The position numbers and the translations under genes were made by a program. Below, piece after piece: positions 38,445 through 50,991 of a DNA stretch of 64,000 bases. Below the pieces are notes generated by a model. The model was given only the letters and a program-made list of their open reading frames with translations. It did no database searches and was not told the DNA's origin. Within the stretch, counting starts at the first letter, position 1. The number at the start of each line of letters is the position of its first letter. The stretch covers positions 58,500,707 through 58,564,706 of the forward strand of contig CM031859.1 in assembly GCA_018697195.1 (NCBI GenBank). The letters run 5' to 3'. The stretch is from Certhia americana (taxonomy: Eukaryota > Chordata > Aves > Passeriformes > Certhiidae).

Positions 38445-39563
38445 ATGCGGGGAGTTCTCTTCTGGACAAAATGTCCAATACACAGGATGGACAAACACAT
38501 CGTGCAATAATTGAGCAACTGGCTCCCCAGTCTGGCACAAAAGGTTGTTGTGAATGGGGTGACATCAGACTGGTGACTTGTCAGGTTCCACAAGGCTCCA
38601 CTCTCAGTCCTGTGCTCTTCAACATCTTCACACCACAACTTGAACACAGAGTCCTATGTTCAAGGGATGCTGAGCAAGTTCATGGATGATACAAAACTGG
38701 GAGGAGCTGTTGACTCCCTCAGGGTCAGGGAGGCCCTGCAGAGAGACCTTAACAAATTGAGGGCTGGGTAATCACCAACCAAATGAAGTTCAACAAAGGA
38801 AGATGACAGATTCTGGATCTAGGTAGGATAACCCTGGATGTATGGACAGACTGGAGAATGAGGAGCTGGAGAGCAGTGCTGCAGAAAGGGACCTGGAGGT
38901 CCTGGTGGATGGCAAGTTGAACATGAGTCAGCAGTGCCCTGGCAGCCAGGAGGGCCAGCCCTGTCCTGGGGGGCATCAGGCACAGCATGGCCAGCCAGGA
39001 AAGGGTAGGGATTGTCCCGGTCTGCTCTGCACTGGGATGGCTTCACCTCGAGTGCTGGCAGCAGTTTTGGGTACCACAATATAAATAAGAGGGGTATAAA
39101 GCTATTGGAGATTGTCCAAAGGAGGGCCAAGAAGATGGTGAAGAGCCTTCAGGAGAAGCCATATGAGGAGTGGCTGAGGTTGCTTGGTCTGTTAAGCTTG
39201 GAAGAGACTGAGGGGAGAGCTCACTGCAGTCTGCAATTTCTTCACGAGGGGAAGAGGAAGGGTGGGCACTGATGTTTCATGACCAGTGACAGGACCTGAG
39301 GAAATGGCCTGAAGCTGAGTCAGGGGAGCTTTAGGCTGGATACTCAAAAAAGGTTCTTCACCACAGGGTGGTAGGGCACTGGAACAGGCCACTCAGGGAA
39401 GTGGTCACAGCCCCAGTTCTGGTAGGATTCAAGAAACATTTGGACAATGCCATCAGGTGTCACATGGTGTGACACTTGGGGATGGTTCTGTGCAAGGCCA
39501 GGAGCTGGACTGTATGTTTCTTGTGGGTCCTTTCTAACTCAGCATATTTTGTGATTCTCTCAG
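38445..39563 (+). mobile_element. CR1 LINE, 3' half of ORF2 plus 3' UTR, inactive
   Basis: Reading along the plus strand, the reverse transcriptase part shows LLDKMSN, then QKVVVNGVTSDW (about 38540-38575), VPQGSTLSPVLFNIF (about 38585-38630) and the catalytic box, here FMDD at 38679-38690 in place of the more usual FADD. Then follow TKLGGAVDSLRVREALQRDL, ERDLEVLVDGKLNMSQQC (about 38889-38942), KLLEIVQRRAKKMV and PYEEWLRLLGLLSLEETEG. The 3' UTR ends near 39563 with a gtgattct-type terminus. The copy is broken by a stop after VTSDW (about 38577), at least one frameshift just after it, and further shifts in the C-terminal third, so it cannot make a working enzyme. The 5' end (endonuclease domain) is missing, as in most avian copies. 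CR1 makes no regular target duplication and none was seen. Confidence 0.95.
39457..39475 (+). other. Small hairpin inside the CR1 3' end
   Basis: A perfect 7-bp stem (gtgtcac at 39457-39463 and gtgacac at 39469-39475) encloses a 5-base loop, atggt. It lies about 90 bp before the CR1 3' terminus, near the end of the coding part. CR1 and other LINE 3' ends can carry structure recognised by the reverse transcriptase, but whether this hairpin has such a role is inference. Confidence 0.5.
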
Positions 39564-41665
39564 GAATTACCTCCACAACAAGTGGCAGCAGATCCCAGCT
39601 TGGGCAGTATCCATTATCACTATAGGGCAGACATGTACTCCCTCCTTCTTCTCCTGCACATCCACTTGAGTAGTGGGCATTACTTTTTTCTCACTCACCA
39701 TGGCAATTTGCAGGTATTAAATTATACTCAGAAGGGTCTATAGAATAGAAGCAAAGCCAAATAAGAAACACAGCTCAGAAATTTGTCTTAAAAAAACAAG
39801 GAAAGGAAGCAAACAAACTACTATAAAGGCTATGGAATTAAAACAATGTCTTTTCCCAGGTTCACGCTGAGCTCTAGGTGCATGCAACATTTCATGCAAA
39901 TCAGATGTAATTTACTGTGTGGTTTGTTTCTTCAATAAAAAAAAGTGAGAATATGGAGAACAATAATTTTCCTACATTTTAGCTACACATTTCTCCATAA
40001 ATAGCGTAACTATTATAATGACTTCTCACATGAGCTTGTAGAGTGATTGCCTGTAGTTTTCTCCTGTTTTCTCTGTGTGAAACACAGGCAGATCATTTCT
40101 TTATTGTGCTCAGGATGCCTCGGAGTTCAGTCATAAGAGCGTGTGTGTATGTGCACAAATACACAAGCACAGGTATACTAGAGTTAGCACTATAAACAAG
40201 TATATGTACAGCATGTGGTGTATGCTGCCCGATCTGTGTCTGTGTTTGTGTGTGTGCATGTATCAACCATTCTGTTCCCATTGCTCCTCTTGTCCAGAAC
40301 CACCATACTCCCTCACATAATGTGGCACGGAATCAGCTCCTGGTGACAAACACAGGGCTGTGGCTACCACGGACTTCCCAAAAGCAAATACATTTTTCCT
40401 GCAAATGAGAGAGATTTCATCAGTTGCTGTGTGGGCACGTAGGAGTTGTCAGATACAAAATTCATCTGTAATTAGCAATACGTGGCAAGTAAATATAATG
40501 GTGTCAACATAACACGCAGTGCTGTTGCTAACCAAAGCCACTGCAAGGCATAATTCATTTCCCATTCCTCCTAGTATCTCACAACATGAGAGGCAACAAA
40601 GTGGTCAGCATGATGAGTCCTTCAATTGATTATCAGTCACTCCTTAAAGGTATAAAAGAGGCACAGACATGGCATTGTCATAGTGTCACTTCCAAGGTGA
40701 AAAGCAAAGCATCAAATTTTTTCTCAAAGGCATTGTATTCAAATTAGTGGGCTTTATTTTAAAAAACTTAATTGGGAAAAAGTTAAATTGGGGCTTCGGA
40801 TAAGGCAACTTTTGGGGAGAAACACTTGTGTGAATATTTCCCAGAAGAAACTTTACCTACAGTGTTGGGAAAACAGGTACAAAACAGAACAAGCTGCAAG
40901 GTTCTGAAATGCAGAAGTTGCTTGTTCCATCTCTAAAATGGACCTGTAAGTTTAGAGACACACTCACATATACAAGCTGTATGAGTGACAATGAATTTTT
41001 ATAATAAGCCTGCATGGAATATAGAAGTGAGAAAAATAGGTTGATAAATTACAGTGAGCTTTTGATATTATTATATATTAAAGTATTTTATTACAAATAC
41101 TTCTGTGGCACTTACTTAGAAAACCCAGGTTGGGTGTAAGGTTTGGGAGGGGGAAGTTATTTTGGTAAAGTAGAGCAGCTATTTTCCCAGCTGAATAGTA
41201 ATGGGAGAATAATAAATTCTTGATTGCATTTTCTTGCTTTTTTGACATTGTGTTTTAGATTTGTCATTTGTATATATTAATACATAATCAGCTTTGCAAT
41301 AAATTCTGTTTGTGAAGCCATTTCCTGATGGTCTTGATAGATTTGTACATAGAAACAGAAAGGCAGGCATCAATAAGACAGCTTTATTCAAGATGTAAAA
41401 ATGAAAAACTTAATCAAAAATATTTGGTTTATTTGTGAGTTTAGCAAAAAAAACAGGATGAATTTCAAGTTAAACAAGGGACATGAAATATAAAGCTCCC
41501 AACTAACATTTGCTCTGAGTCCAGTACTTCAGTTTAATAAAAAAGAGAACATTCTCAGGCAATGAAGAAATATTGATAATGATTTTTTCCGTCTGGGAGA
41601 AAGAGGATAATGTCAAAGAGCCACTGTTGTGCCAGGTCTGCTAAAACCTCATACATCCTACTCAC
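39564..41665. other. Non-coding sequence with TG/CA-rich strings
   Basis: TG- and CA-rich strings lie around 40140-40262, and translate into a His/Thr/Gln-rich minus-strand frame at 40093-40281 that is not a gene. Nothing else is recognised. Confidence 0.5.
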
Positions 41666-41874
41666 AGGTATGAGGCACATAGAAATAGTGCTTGGGTCCT
41701 TTCAATGATGAGAGTGACTTTTTCCACGCCTTCACTCGTCATAGTTCCAACAAGTAGTGCAAATTTGCCCCTTTGCCCAAGGAATTCCACTGTGGCTGAA
41801 ATATTAATGATTTCAGACTTGCAGGCATCTGGTCTTTTCCACATCCCCACAAAATTGTGTTTCTTGATTGGAAT
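41666..41874 (-). other. Exon-like segment, 209 nt, function unknown
   Basis: On the minus strand a fully open frame is bounded by an acceptor-like end (gatgggttttctcaag, AG at plus 41875-41876) and a consensus donor gtgagta (GT at plus 41664-41665). It includes KRPDACKSEIINISATVEFL and KFALLVGTMTSEGVEKVTLI. The reading has a balanced composition and no low complexity. It would enter in phase 0 and leave after two bases of a codon. I do not recognise the family. No minus-strand neighbour with matching phase was identified, so a lone chance match or an exon of a large gene with distant exons are both possible. Confidence 0.28.
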
Positions 41875-44800
41875 CTTGAGAAAACCCATCCAGATAAAGT
41901 TAAAGCTTCAAGCCAAGGCTTAAGAAAGTGATGTCTGCAGGAAGCCTAAATAAGCTTCAAAATAGATGTGCAGTTTTCAGTTGACTGAACTAAAAATGAA
42001 CCTCATCCTAAATTCTCAGTGCCTCACCAGGAACAATCATGAAGCCCGGGAGACCTCTTAAGGTGCTCTGAGGTCCTCGAAACCTGGCACCTTGGCATCT
42101 CCCCCCCAGTTTCTCAAGGATGAGAAACCTGTCTGCCACTCTCCTGCACCAAGCAGGTCAGCACTACTCCTCTGCTTTCTTATTCTACCAAACTCTTCTG
42201 AGCTCAAAAGCAGAGCAGGGGATACCACCCTGGTTTGAGTCTGGGGAGAATGCACAGAGCATGAGCCATTTTCCCCTTTGCAGCATTGCTCTGCCAACCT
42301 ACTTGGCATGATACCTCTCCGAGCAGGGCAAGCCTTTCACTGCCAGGAGCTGAGTCAGCTTTTCTACCATTCACACATTTTGCAAACAGATGAAGATTTT
42401 CTTCACTGTCTTTTCTATTTGAAATTTTTCACAAAATCATTTTACATATGCAGTGCCTGTGAAAAGATTTTGTTGCATGTGTTAAAAATTTGGAATTCCA
42501 GCTCTTGCGATGGCATATCCTGCACACTGCATTTTCCTAGCTTGATTGGAGCAGTATGACTGTGAATTGTATTATCCTTGACAAAGGCCAAGTCAGAATC
42601 TGTTTCCTGACAATAATTGACAGTGTGAACTGGAAATTCACTACTTTGTTGGAACGTTAATGCTAGCAAATTGGTTTTCAGGTGTATTGCTGGGTTTCAA
42701 ACCCTCTGGTAATGAGGAACATATTAAACATCTAGACTGATTTATAGGAAATGAACTCAGAACAGGTGCTGCTACCTCAGCCCAGGCTTATTTGCTAACA
42801 GAATATGAATGGAAATGTTTTATACCAAACTTGAACATCATATATGACAGGATACCTCAGTCCATCTCTCTCAACACAAATGGTTTTTCTTATGAAGCAA
42901 TTTCTAGGTTTCAGACTGAACTCTTTGTTTTCTGGAAAGAGAAAAAAAATCAATTTGGGGGCTCCAATAGCTAGTAGACATTTTTATGATAGCTACAATG
43001 CAAGTATGTATTCAGAGAGATTTTTCAACACTACTGGAGTAGCAGTAAACAAGTTCTTTACTGCCTGATAATGCAGAGATGCTTACTTTCATCAAAATAA
43101 ATCTTGAACAGGTTTCAGTACTCCTCTGAAATGAGAGGTTCAGGGACTGGGACAGGAAGACCTTGGAAGGGAATGATACTTTATTGATTTACTTAGGTAA
43201 CTATTTTCTTGGCAGTACTTAGCATGGGTGCAAAACACCTATTATGTGCTGACTGTAATTTTTTATAGCCTTCATTTAAAATGATGAAGCGGTTATTCCA
43301 TGCTTGGTAGGACTCTGTATGTTTTGCCAGACACAAGCCTGCTCTCCAAAGTCCGCACAAGCCTTGTGAGCATTCAGCCACAGATTTTCTGCTATCTTTC
43401 AGAATGCCTTGTGTTTGTGGCTTTGTCTCTACACACCTCAAAAACCACCTACCCCATTTGTTTGTCCACATGAAAAGATGACTCTATTCCACTCACTACA
43501 TTTAGAATTAGGAGTAATAATATGTCCTCTGTATTATAGTCAGTGCAAAGCAAATTCTTCCATTTTTGTCCACACAGTTGATGCTTCCGCTTACTCTCTT
43601 TACAAATCATGATAAATCACAAAGAATGGATTTGGGAAGTGATCTATTTGGAGCAGACATCAAAAAGCCCTCTTCACCTTTTTTGTCAAGGAGTTATCCA
43701 GAACGAAAAGCTAGCATATGTGCAGGGAGTAAAAAATTCTTGGAAAGTGCTAATTTTAATTTTGTAGAAGGACTGTCAAAGATCAGATCTTTCAATATTT
43801 AATTCCTGTGCCCCAAAAACTGGTGTCAACACACAGACACCTTTCAGACAGGTATCCCTCTCTGTGCTGCTTCCCTGACTCCCCAAGGTCGAAAAGAAAC
43901 AGGATCACCAAGGGAGCAAACTGCTAACCTTCTGACAAGTTACCGTCCTGACTGATTCACATGATAAGATGAATCCACTCTCTGCAAGTCCTTTCCATTG
44001 GTACAAAAGCAGCAGCATTTTTACAAAAGGAGAACCATGAGTTGTCACCTCCTGGAGCTGAGGACAGTCTCATATTGTGCCACAGGAGCAAGAGGAAATC
44101 AGGATGCATTTTTCATTTCCCAGGACTTTAAATCTTCCCCTGTCTGTACCAGAAGGATGCTGTTGTACAAGTGAAGCAAACAACTCCAAGGGATACTAAG
44201 ATCCCTCCCTTGTAAGAAAGGGCCCATCACCCCACCTCTGGAGTCTGTCTGAAATCCAGGTTCAACATGCAAAGTTTCAAAGCATTCCTTATTGTCACCA
44301 GCTAAATGAGTAAGACAGGTGCTCATCAGCAGAAGGACATCAACTTTATCTCCTCATCACTGTTGAGAGGGGCACCCAGAAGGCATTTGTTCCTGGTAAG
44401 GGCTCTTTTTCTGGATCTGACCAAACTTCAGTCTGGACTGGGATCTTTTTGTACTATCTTTCACCACCAATTCCACCATGAAGCTGAGAAAGTTTTTGAA
44501 GAAACCTGATGCATCTCCACTAAAGAAGATTTTGAAGAGGTCATGGATTAACTCTGAAGATCATCACTGTTGGCTCTTCGAGTGAATGTATTTTTTGTTT
44601 GCTTCCCTGAAATCAGAAAAAGGGGGAACAAATGAAGAAAGCAACATATGGATTAAATATTTGGCTGGAAAATAGCATCAAGATTAAATTTTGCTTTCTG
44701 GTTTGCTCTACAGCTAACTGAAGTCCACTTATGGTGAGATAAGGGAAAATACAAGACACCCAATAACAGGTCAGGTGAGATGTTACTCAGTAAGCATTGT

Positions 44801-46378
44801 ACATTGCAAGTCTTACACAGAAAGATGAAATAGTTGATTAACTGATTCTGGCAACCTGGCACACTGCAAAAGAAAAATTAACATATATCCTACAAACTCC
44901 AGAAATTACAGTGTACTTAAACCAGATTTTTTTTTTAATTATAACTGTAAAAAATAATTTGAGAGTATAATCATTATGAACAAGATGACAGAATTATTAG
45001 CAAGCCAGCAAAAAGAGAATTAGTTGGTAGATACCATCATTACACACTCAGATCCTAGTAGTGGCTTCTTGAAATTACAGCTGGCGGCACAAGGTTGAAG
45101 CTGGTTCTCTGGATAAATGTAAATACCAATGCACAGAGGAGTTTTCCTACAGACTCACTTCACACTTCTGTTAAACCACGACAGTCTGCCTACCAAAAGT
45201 GCCCAGCTTTGGGGCACAGGGAGCTGCCTGGTGAGGCTGCCCCAAATCAGCCAGCTGTCCAGCTCCCTGAGAACAAGGAGAACCCTCATGGATGTATATT
45301 GTGACACTACAGAGGTAGCAGACAGATTTGCTTTTTTTGTCCAAAGCACAGATTGGGGCTTTCATGTCCTCTGAACCCACTCAGCTATGTGAAGCATCTG
45401 AAACTTTTCCCTCCTGCTCATCTGTGAGAGGTGACAGAGATTCAAAACCCTGCCATTCCCCGGGGTGATGGGACTCAGCATGACACCTCCAGACCTGGAA
45501 GTCATCTATTCCTCCTGCAGGGATTATCTGCCCTCATGTAGTTAATGAGTTAACACTAACCATATGGTTGATTACAGCAATTATTGCAAACACAATGTCT
45601 AATGAAGGCAAAAGTATGGTAAAATAATTAGACTTAATTATGACATTCACATTTGAAATTATGTGTCACTTACCCTGCATGAAAGATGAAAAATTCCTCC
45701 TGAAATGGAGTAAATTTAAGCTTCCTCTGCATTCCTCAAAGGCAGGATTCCTGGAGCACTGGAAGAAACAGGGGGATGTGTTTAAGAAGTCCCAAAAGTT
45801 GAGACTACATAAGGCATCCAGGCTTTTTTTTTTTATTTATTTTTGGCCCATCCACAGCATTTTGGTTTTGTGGGTAAATTTCCCTCCTCACCCAGAGCTC
45901 TGACAACTGGGTGGGAAGCTTCAGAGGGGTCAGAAAGGCAATAAGGATCCTGAAAAAAACTCCCAAGATCCTCCAGTCCCCATGCTATTTCACATATTTG
46001 AACATAATTCCTCACACCAGCATAGCTCAGGAGGCTCTTCTTGGTCTTCCTTCCAACGGCAAGCATGACCCAGAGTTTTCCAAGGGCAGTCCCATCTTCC
46101 ACTACTTGACAAGCTCTTCCTTCTCCTTTGCTTCCCTAAGCAGTATCCTGTGGCCCAAGTCAATTTTAATTCTCAAATAGAAGTCTCATTTTGGAAGTTT
46201 GTAACACATACTTGCACATAAAATATTGGCTGCAGTGGGAGAGGGGAATTTAGGGTTGGTGCATTTGTCACAGTGCTCAAAATTCCTGCTGTATCGATTT
46301 GCTCAATTCATTTTACAGCGCTATTTTCATTAGCTAATCCTGGGGAGTTCGCTGCCCTGTATCTATTAAGTACACTCT
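41875..46378. other. Non-coding sequence, nothing recognised
   Basis: Many overlapping frames of 60-93 codons occur on both strands (for example 42058-42309 on minus, 42278-42559 on plus, 43193-43471 on minus) without motifs or convincing splice boundaries. No transposon is recognised. Confidence 0.45.
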
Positions 46379-46396
46379 CACACACACACACACACA
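46379..46396 (+). repeat. (CA)9 microsatellite
   Basis: Nine uninterrupted CA units. Confidence 0.97.
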
Positions 46397-46800
46397 TTCA
46401 GAGTGGGGGAGGACAGATTTCATTAAAAAGCACCACAGACAGGAAGGTATCCAAGTCACTTCCAATACATTATATTAGCTCAACTGGAGACTTTCCTTAG
46501 AGTTCACAGAGTTCATGGTTAAAGCTTTTCTTTTGATGGCCTGAGTCATGCACTCCATAATGTGCTTCATGATCACTGCTGCTAGCTGGGAAATATTTAT
46601 GCTATGCAGCTTAAACTTCAGCATGAAAATTATTTTGACAAAATACACAGTAAGAGCACTTGGTCTGCTTTTCTTCACGTCAATATGAAAGGGCTTTTCA
46701 CGCAGCCTCTTACTTTATTCACTGTAACAGCTCAATGGGAACCTGCAAGGTTAATCAAGAACCTGTGTATGAATGGATGCTCTTCACATAACCTGAAGCC

Positions 46801-46840
46801 ATTTTTTCTGCATTTTTTCTATGCATTTTCTGCATTTTTA
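46801..46840 (+). repeat. Short imperfect tandem repeat
   Basis: Four adjacent copies of an attttttctgc-like unit of 9-13 bp, with small length differences. Confidence 0.75.
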
Positions 46841-46891
46841 CTGGCTGTAGTTTACGAACGGCTGCTGTAGTGTTTTGTCATCCCTGGGAAC

Positions 46892-47410
46892 ATGTGCAGG
46901 CACATGGCACATGCTAAGAATGAAAAAATTTTAATTTCAAACCAAAAAATCCTTGATGCATACCTAGCAGGCTCTGGAGCCCATTTCTGTGGTGCTTACC
47001 CACCTCTCTCCCCTGCAACAAGCAACACTGACAGCTTGCCTGGCACTTGGTCTGCCATGACACCAGCAGCAGAACTGAACAGTGGGCAGCCACGTCAAGC
47101 CCACCCACAGACTCTCTGGCCAGCACCAGTTTGCTCCCCCCATGCCCTGCCCATGCTCTGGTTCTCTCCTTGCCTGAGCCCAGCCAGTGAAGCACAGCCA
47201 CAGCACCTTCCCAGGATGCTGGTGGTGTATGTCATGCCTGGAAACTCTCATTGGAGAGAAAAAGCAGGCAGGATTGGAAAGTACAGCAATATATATACAC
47301 CAATGGGAGCCATCCTCCATTGCAAAGTAAATTCCAGGCAGCTGTCAGTGCTGCCAGTGAATCATGTAATGACAGTGTCCAGAGGAAAACTTGCCAGTTG
47401 TTCCATGTAA
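46892..47410 (+). other. Longest open frame in the window, probably not coding
   Basis: This plus-strand frame of 172 codons is the longest in the window. Its middle part (about 46970-47230) is markedly G+C-richer than its surroundings, which removes stop codons, and two minus-strand frames (46914-47201 and 46964-47320) are open over the same bases for the same reason. The translation is rich in Pro, Ser and Ala with no domain, signal peptide or repeat. The first ATG has no strong Kozak context. It might be an unrecognised repeat or a chance frame in a G+C-rich patch. Confidence 0.2.
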
Positions 47411-47684
47411 CAAATCACACCCCTTGGAAACTCCTTGCATTCCCAAAAGGTGAAACAGTTTTTCTCTTTCTAGGTGACCTCAGCTGAAAAAATCAGTAAT
47501 TCAAGAAAGGCACAAAGACCAGCCATGGGATTTTCAAGTGTTGCTCAGTCACCGAAAGTACAGGAAGCATCTGCTTATAGGATCTGTGTTACTACGGATG
47601 GGGTCAGCCCTCATAATTGTCACTGTAAAGGAGCAATATTTTCCAGCAGCTCACAGTTACTCACAGGAATTTTTGGTTCTCTAG

Positions 47685-47710
47685 GGTTTTTTTGGTTTTG
47701 GTTTTGGTTT
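47685..47710 (+). repeat. GGTTTT-type simple repeat
   Basis: A run of ggttttttt followed by three ggtttt-like units. It is short and imperfect. Confidence 0.85.
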
Positions 47711-50524
47711 ATGTTTACTCTGTATATAGAAAAATAAAGTACAGTCGACTCACAATACTCTCTGGGAAATGCAGACTTTTTATTCATTCATAGTATTTGG
47801 AAAGATTCTTCATTCTTACAAAATCCACATTCACCTAGAATAGTTTTCGGACCATTCACAGTCATCTGAGGTTGGAGTCTCAGAAAACTGCTACAGGGCA
47901 GGGAAGGAATGAAGATGCATAGGCTCCCTAACAGCCAAGATTCTGAATTACATCACTGTTCCATAAATATATTCATTTTATTCATGTTCATTCCTGAAAG
48001 AATTTACTGCACGGAGGATGTCATCTTGACTATGTATCTTAGAATTGATCATTTCCCCAATTAAGCTGTTCAGGCCTCAGACTTAAAGAGCTGTCACAGC
48101 TGCTGGAAGATGATTTATCTCCTGATGACGGGCAGAGCTCCTGACCAAAAATTATTAATGACAGAGCTTCTTTTTTTGAAATAACCTTAACCCAAGCATA
48201 TATCTTCTTAGTCACATTAATATCTGAACACATACCCCCAATACTTAGCCAGGTATTAAATGGATGTAAAATCCTAAACCTTAGTCTTTTAATACAGAGC
48301 CTTTCAAATGAAGAATAAGAGATTAATCCAGCCCTATTCTGTGCCAGGCTGTACAGCAACTGCTGCTGTTTCATGGGAATTGCAGGCTCTAAACAGTGCT
48401 TTGTTTCACATCACTCTGTTAACTTCCACAACGGAACTTCCCCAGGCTGGTCTGGCAAAGGATTCCCCCCAACACAAAAAGGCACAAAGATGAAACATGG
48501 CAGGTATTTGTTCACCAGTTCAGGTCAATTATTTTTGTGTAAGTCTCCTCTAGGGTTTAACACCACTCCCACTGAAGTTACTGAAGAGTTCTGCCATTGG
48601 CATTCGTGAGGCAAGAAACAGGCCCTTCATCAGCATGGGTTTGTGACCACTGCTATAGCAGTTGGGGCCCATTGCTGCCCTGGATGAGATGAATTTATTA
48701 CATTTAACAGTTTAGCAAATTTTAACATAATATAAATTGAAGGGATGTTGTTTGTGGGGATTGTTGTATACACAATATGGCTCAGGCCTGCGCAAAGGCA
48801 TGAACAGCAGCATCCTGATATGGGTGAGTTCTGTACTCAAATGTATAAAAGGATACAGGCACAAACTCAACCCAAATTTTTCCTCATTTTAAAAGCCATA
48901 AAATCTTTTGCACTTCAAAAACCGCCTTCACAAATGCCAGTGACTATGAGATAATTCACACACACAGCTGAGCAGTTCTACCTATTCCAGATATATGTAA
49001 AAACTTACATTTAAACTTTTGTTTTAATTAGTTCAAGAATTCATTCAAATGTTTAAAAGTTTTAAACAGCTATGTGTCTTTCTTATTATTCAGTTCCCTT
49101 ATTATTCATTTTCAAAGGGCCCTCTGACACCTATCAAATCTGATAGACGGAGCAGTGATTTCTCTCAGGCGAGTGTAAATCTTACACCACTTCCCACATG
49201 ATATTACTTTCCACATGTCTTATAGCTCTGGAAACAAGTAATCAAATTAATAGGACTATTTAACTTTCATTCATATCTTAGCTGCCACCATAAATTTTCA
49301 ACCATCAGAAGACAGTAAAACATTAGTTTTGCTTTATTTGGAGAAGATATTCATTTTCACAACTTCTGCCTTAATAAACCCAGCAGCTTATTTCTTGGGT
49401 AAGACAGTATGATTCACACTGACAGCAGTTTCAATAACCACCCCAAACTTTTGCTATTTAGATTTGGTTTTTTGAACAGGTCATATTCACAGCATTAAAG
49501 TTTATGATGATTTAATAGGAAGACTGTAAATATAATATACCTCAGTCTGAAAACTTCAGTAGTTAAAAAAATACAGTGGGAACCAATTTCAGCAGCACAA
49601 TTCCTCAGCTGACCCACTGAGCTCCTCTTTGGCAATATTCATTCCTGGGAACATATCAAAACTGTCCTCGGCTGACTGTGCTGGCTTGTCCCTGCCTACT
49701 GCAGCAGCTTCAATACATCATTATTCTTCTGCAAAATGCCCAACAGCCTCAGCCCAGGGTATGTAACAGGCACTTTTTGGGACCAAGTTTTGCTCAGTTT
49801 TGGCTCAATGGAAATAGCACAGAGACCTGCTGGTCCAGGGCCAAGGAACTGAGGGCATGATGAGGGCAATGCAATAGTCATCAACTATATAAATGTGTGA
49901 GTTTTTACTACTCAGACAAGGTATAGTAATAACCTGGCTGTGTGCTCTGAGCATGTCTCAAATGCAGACTGAAACTTCTTAATTTAAATCACCATGAACC
50001 ACCATACCACTTTTTCCCCACTGCCCATTCCTTGGAAAGAGTAGGTTTTCAACCCATCCATTGCCAGTATCAGCTCTTTGCATATTTCAGTAAAATAATA
50101 TTAAGTGTTTTCCCCTTCAGCATCCACCCACGCATGCAAACCTTTCACTTAAGAGGAAGTGCAGAAAAAAAGTGTGAGAGAGTTACTATCAACATTGCTT
50201 CCCACACCTGAGTGGACAGCAACTGAAGCAACACAGTGGTTCTGTGTGACACACACACACCAGCATGAACAAAACAGCACCTCGCCAGTTTTAGGTAAAT
50301 ATCTCAAAAAATTTAAAGGAGAGAGGACACTGCACAGTGACTAAATAGATCACTGCTCACAGCTGAAAACTGCTTGAGCAGTTCTGCATCCTGTTGTAAT
50401 AAACTGTTTGCAAAAAGATTATCAGTCTTGTGACATGAAAGTTTGGCATTTGCGACTTAAAACTGCATTGGATATTTTGCAGCTTTATAATATGGCAAAT
50501 TCAAGCTTGGTTGGCTAACCATTA
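47711..50524. other. Non-coding sequence, nothing recognised
   Basis: No gene, RNA or transposon recognised. Frames such as 48039-48374 (-) and 49678-49860 (+) are motif-free. Confidence 0.5.
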
Positions 50525-50830
50525 TCATTTTATTTCTTTCAGAATTACTGCTTCCCAGGCTTCTTCTTCCTCTTAGAGATATGTGTTTCGGATTATTTTC
50601 CCTTAGATTTATTATCCTGCAGTTTTCTGGGATGAATCTTAGTTTCTATAAAAATGCCCGCCTACCTTTATAATCTCTTTAGGTCTCTTTTTATTATCTC
50701 ATTTTCTCTCTAGTTCTCCTAATTCAATATCCTCTGAATTTTGTAATCATATTCTTCTCACTTTTTTCGTTTAGATCATTAATGATGGCATTTAATACAA
50801 CCTCTCTTACACCACTCCTAAAGTACTGCA
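50525..50830 (-). mobile_element. Possible ancient CR1/L3-like LINE relic
   Basis: The plus strand reads as pyrimidine-rich text resembling the antisense 3' portion of old amniote CR1/L3-type LINEs. The clearest block is 'tttagatcattaatgatggc' then 'atttaatacaacc' (about 50771-50803), which resembles the 'aagtcattaatgaa' and 'atattgaatagtactgg' blocks of that family. Upstream blocks such as 'ttctctctagttctcctaat' are less specific. No frame survives. Confidence 0.33.
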
Positions 50831-50991
50831 TGATGATTATAATGCTTAGCTTTTAAAAAGCACGATCTACCCACAACTCAAAAAGCATTTCAGATGTCAG
50901 GAAATTGCTGCTAGCCCTTATTACAACCAAAGATGCAAACAATACAGGTGCTCATGAAAGCTGTTTTCCTTTCTCTATGTTTCATTTACAG

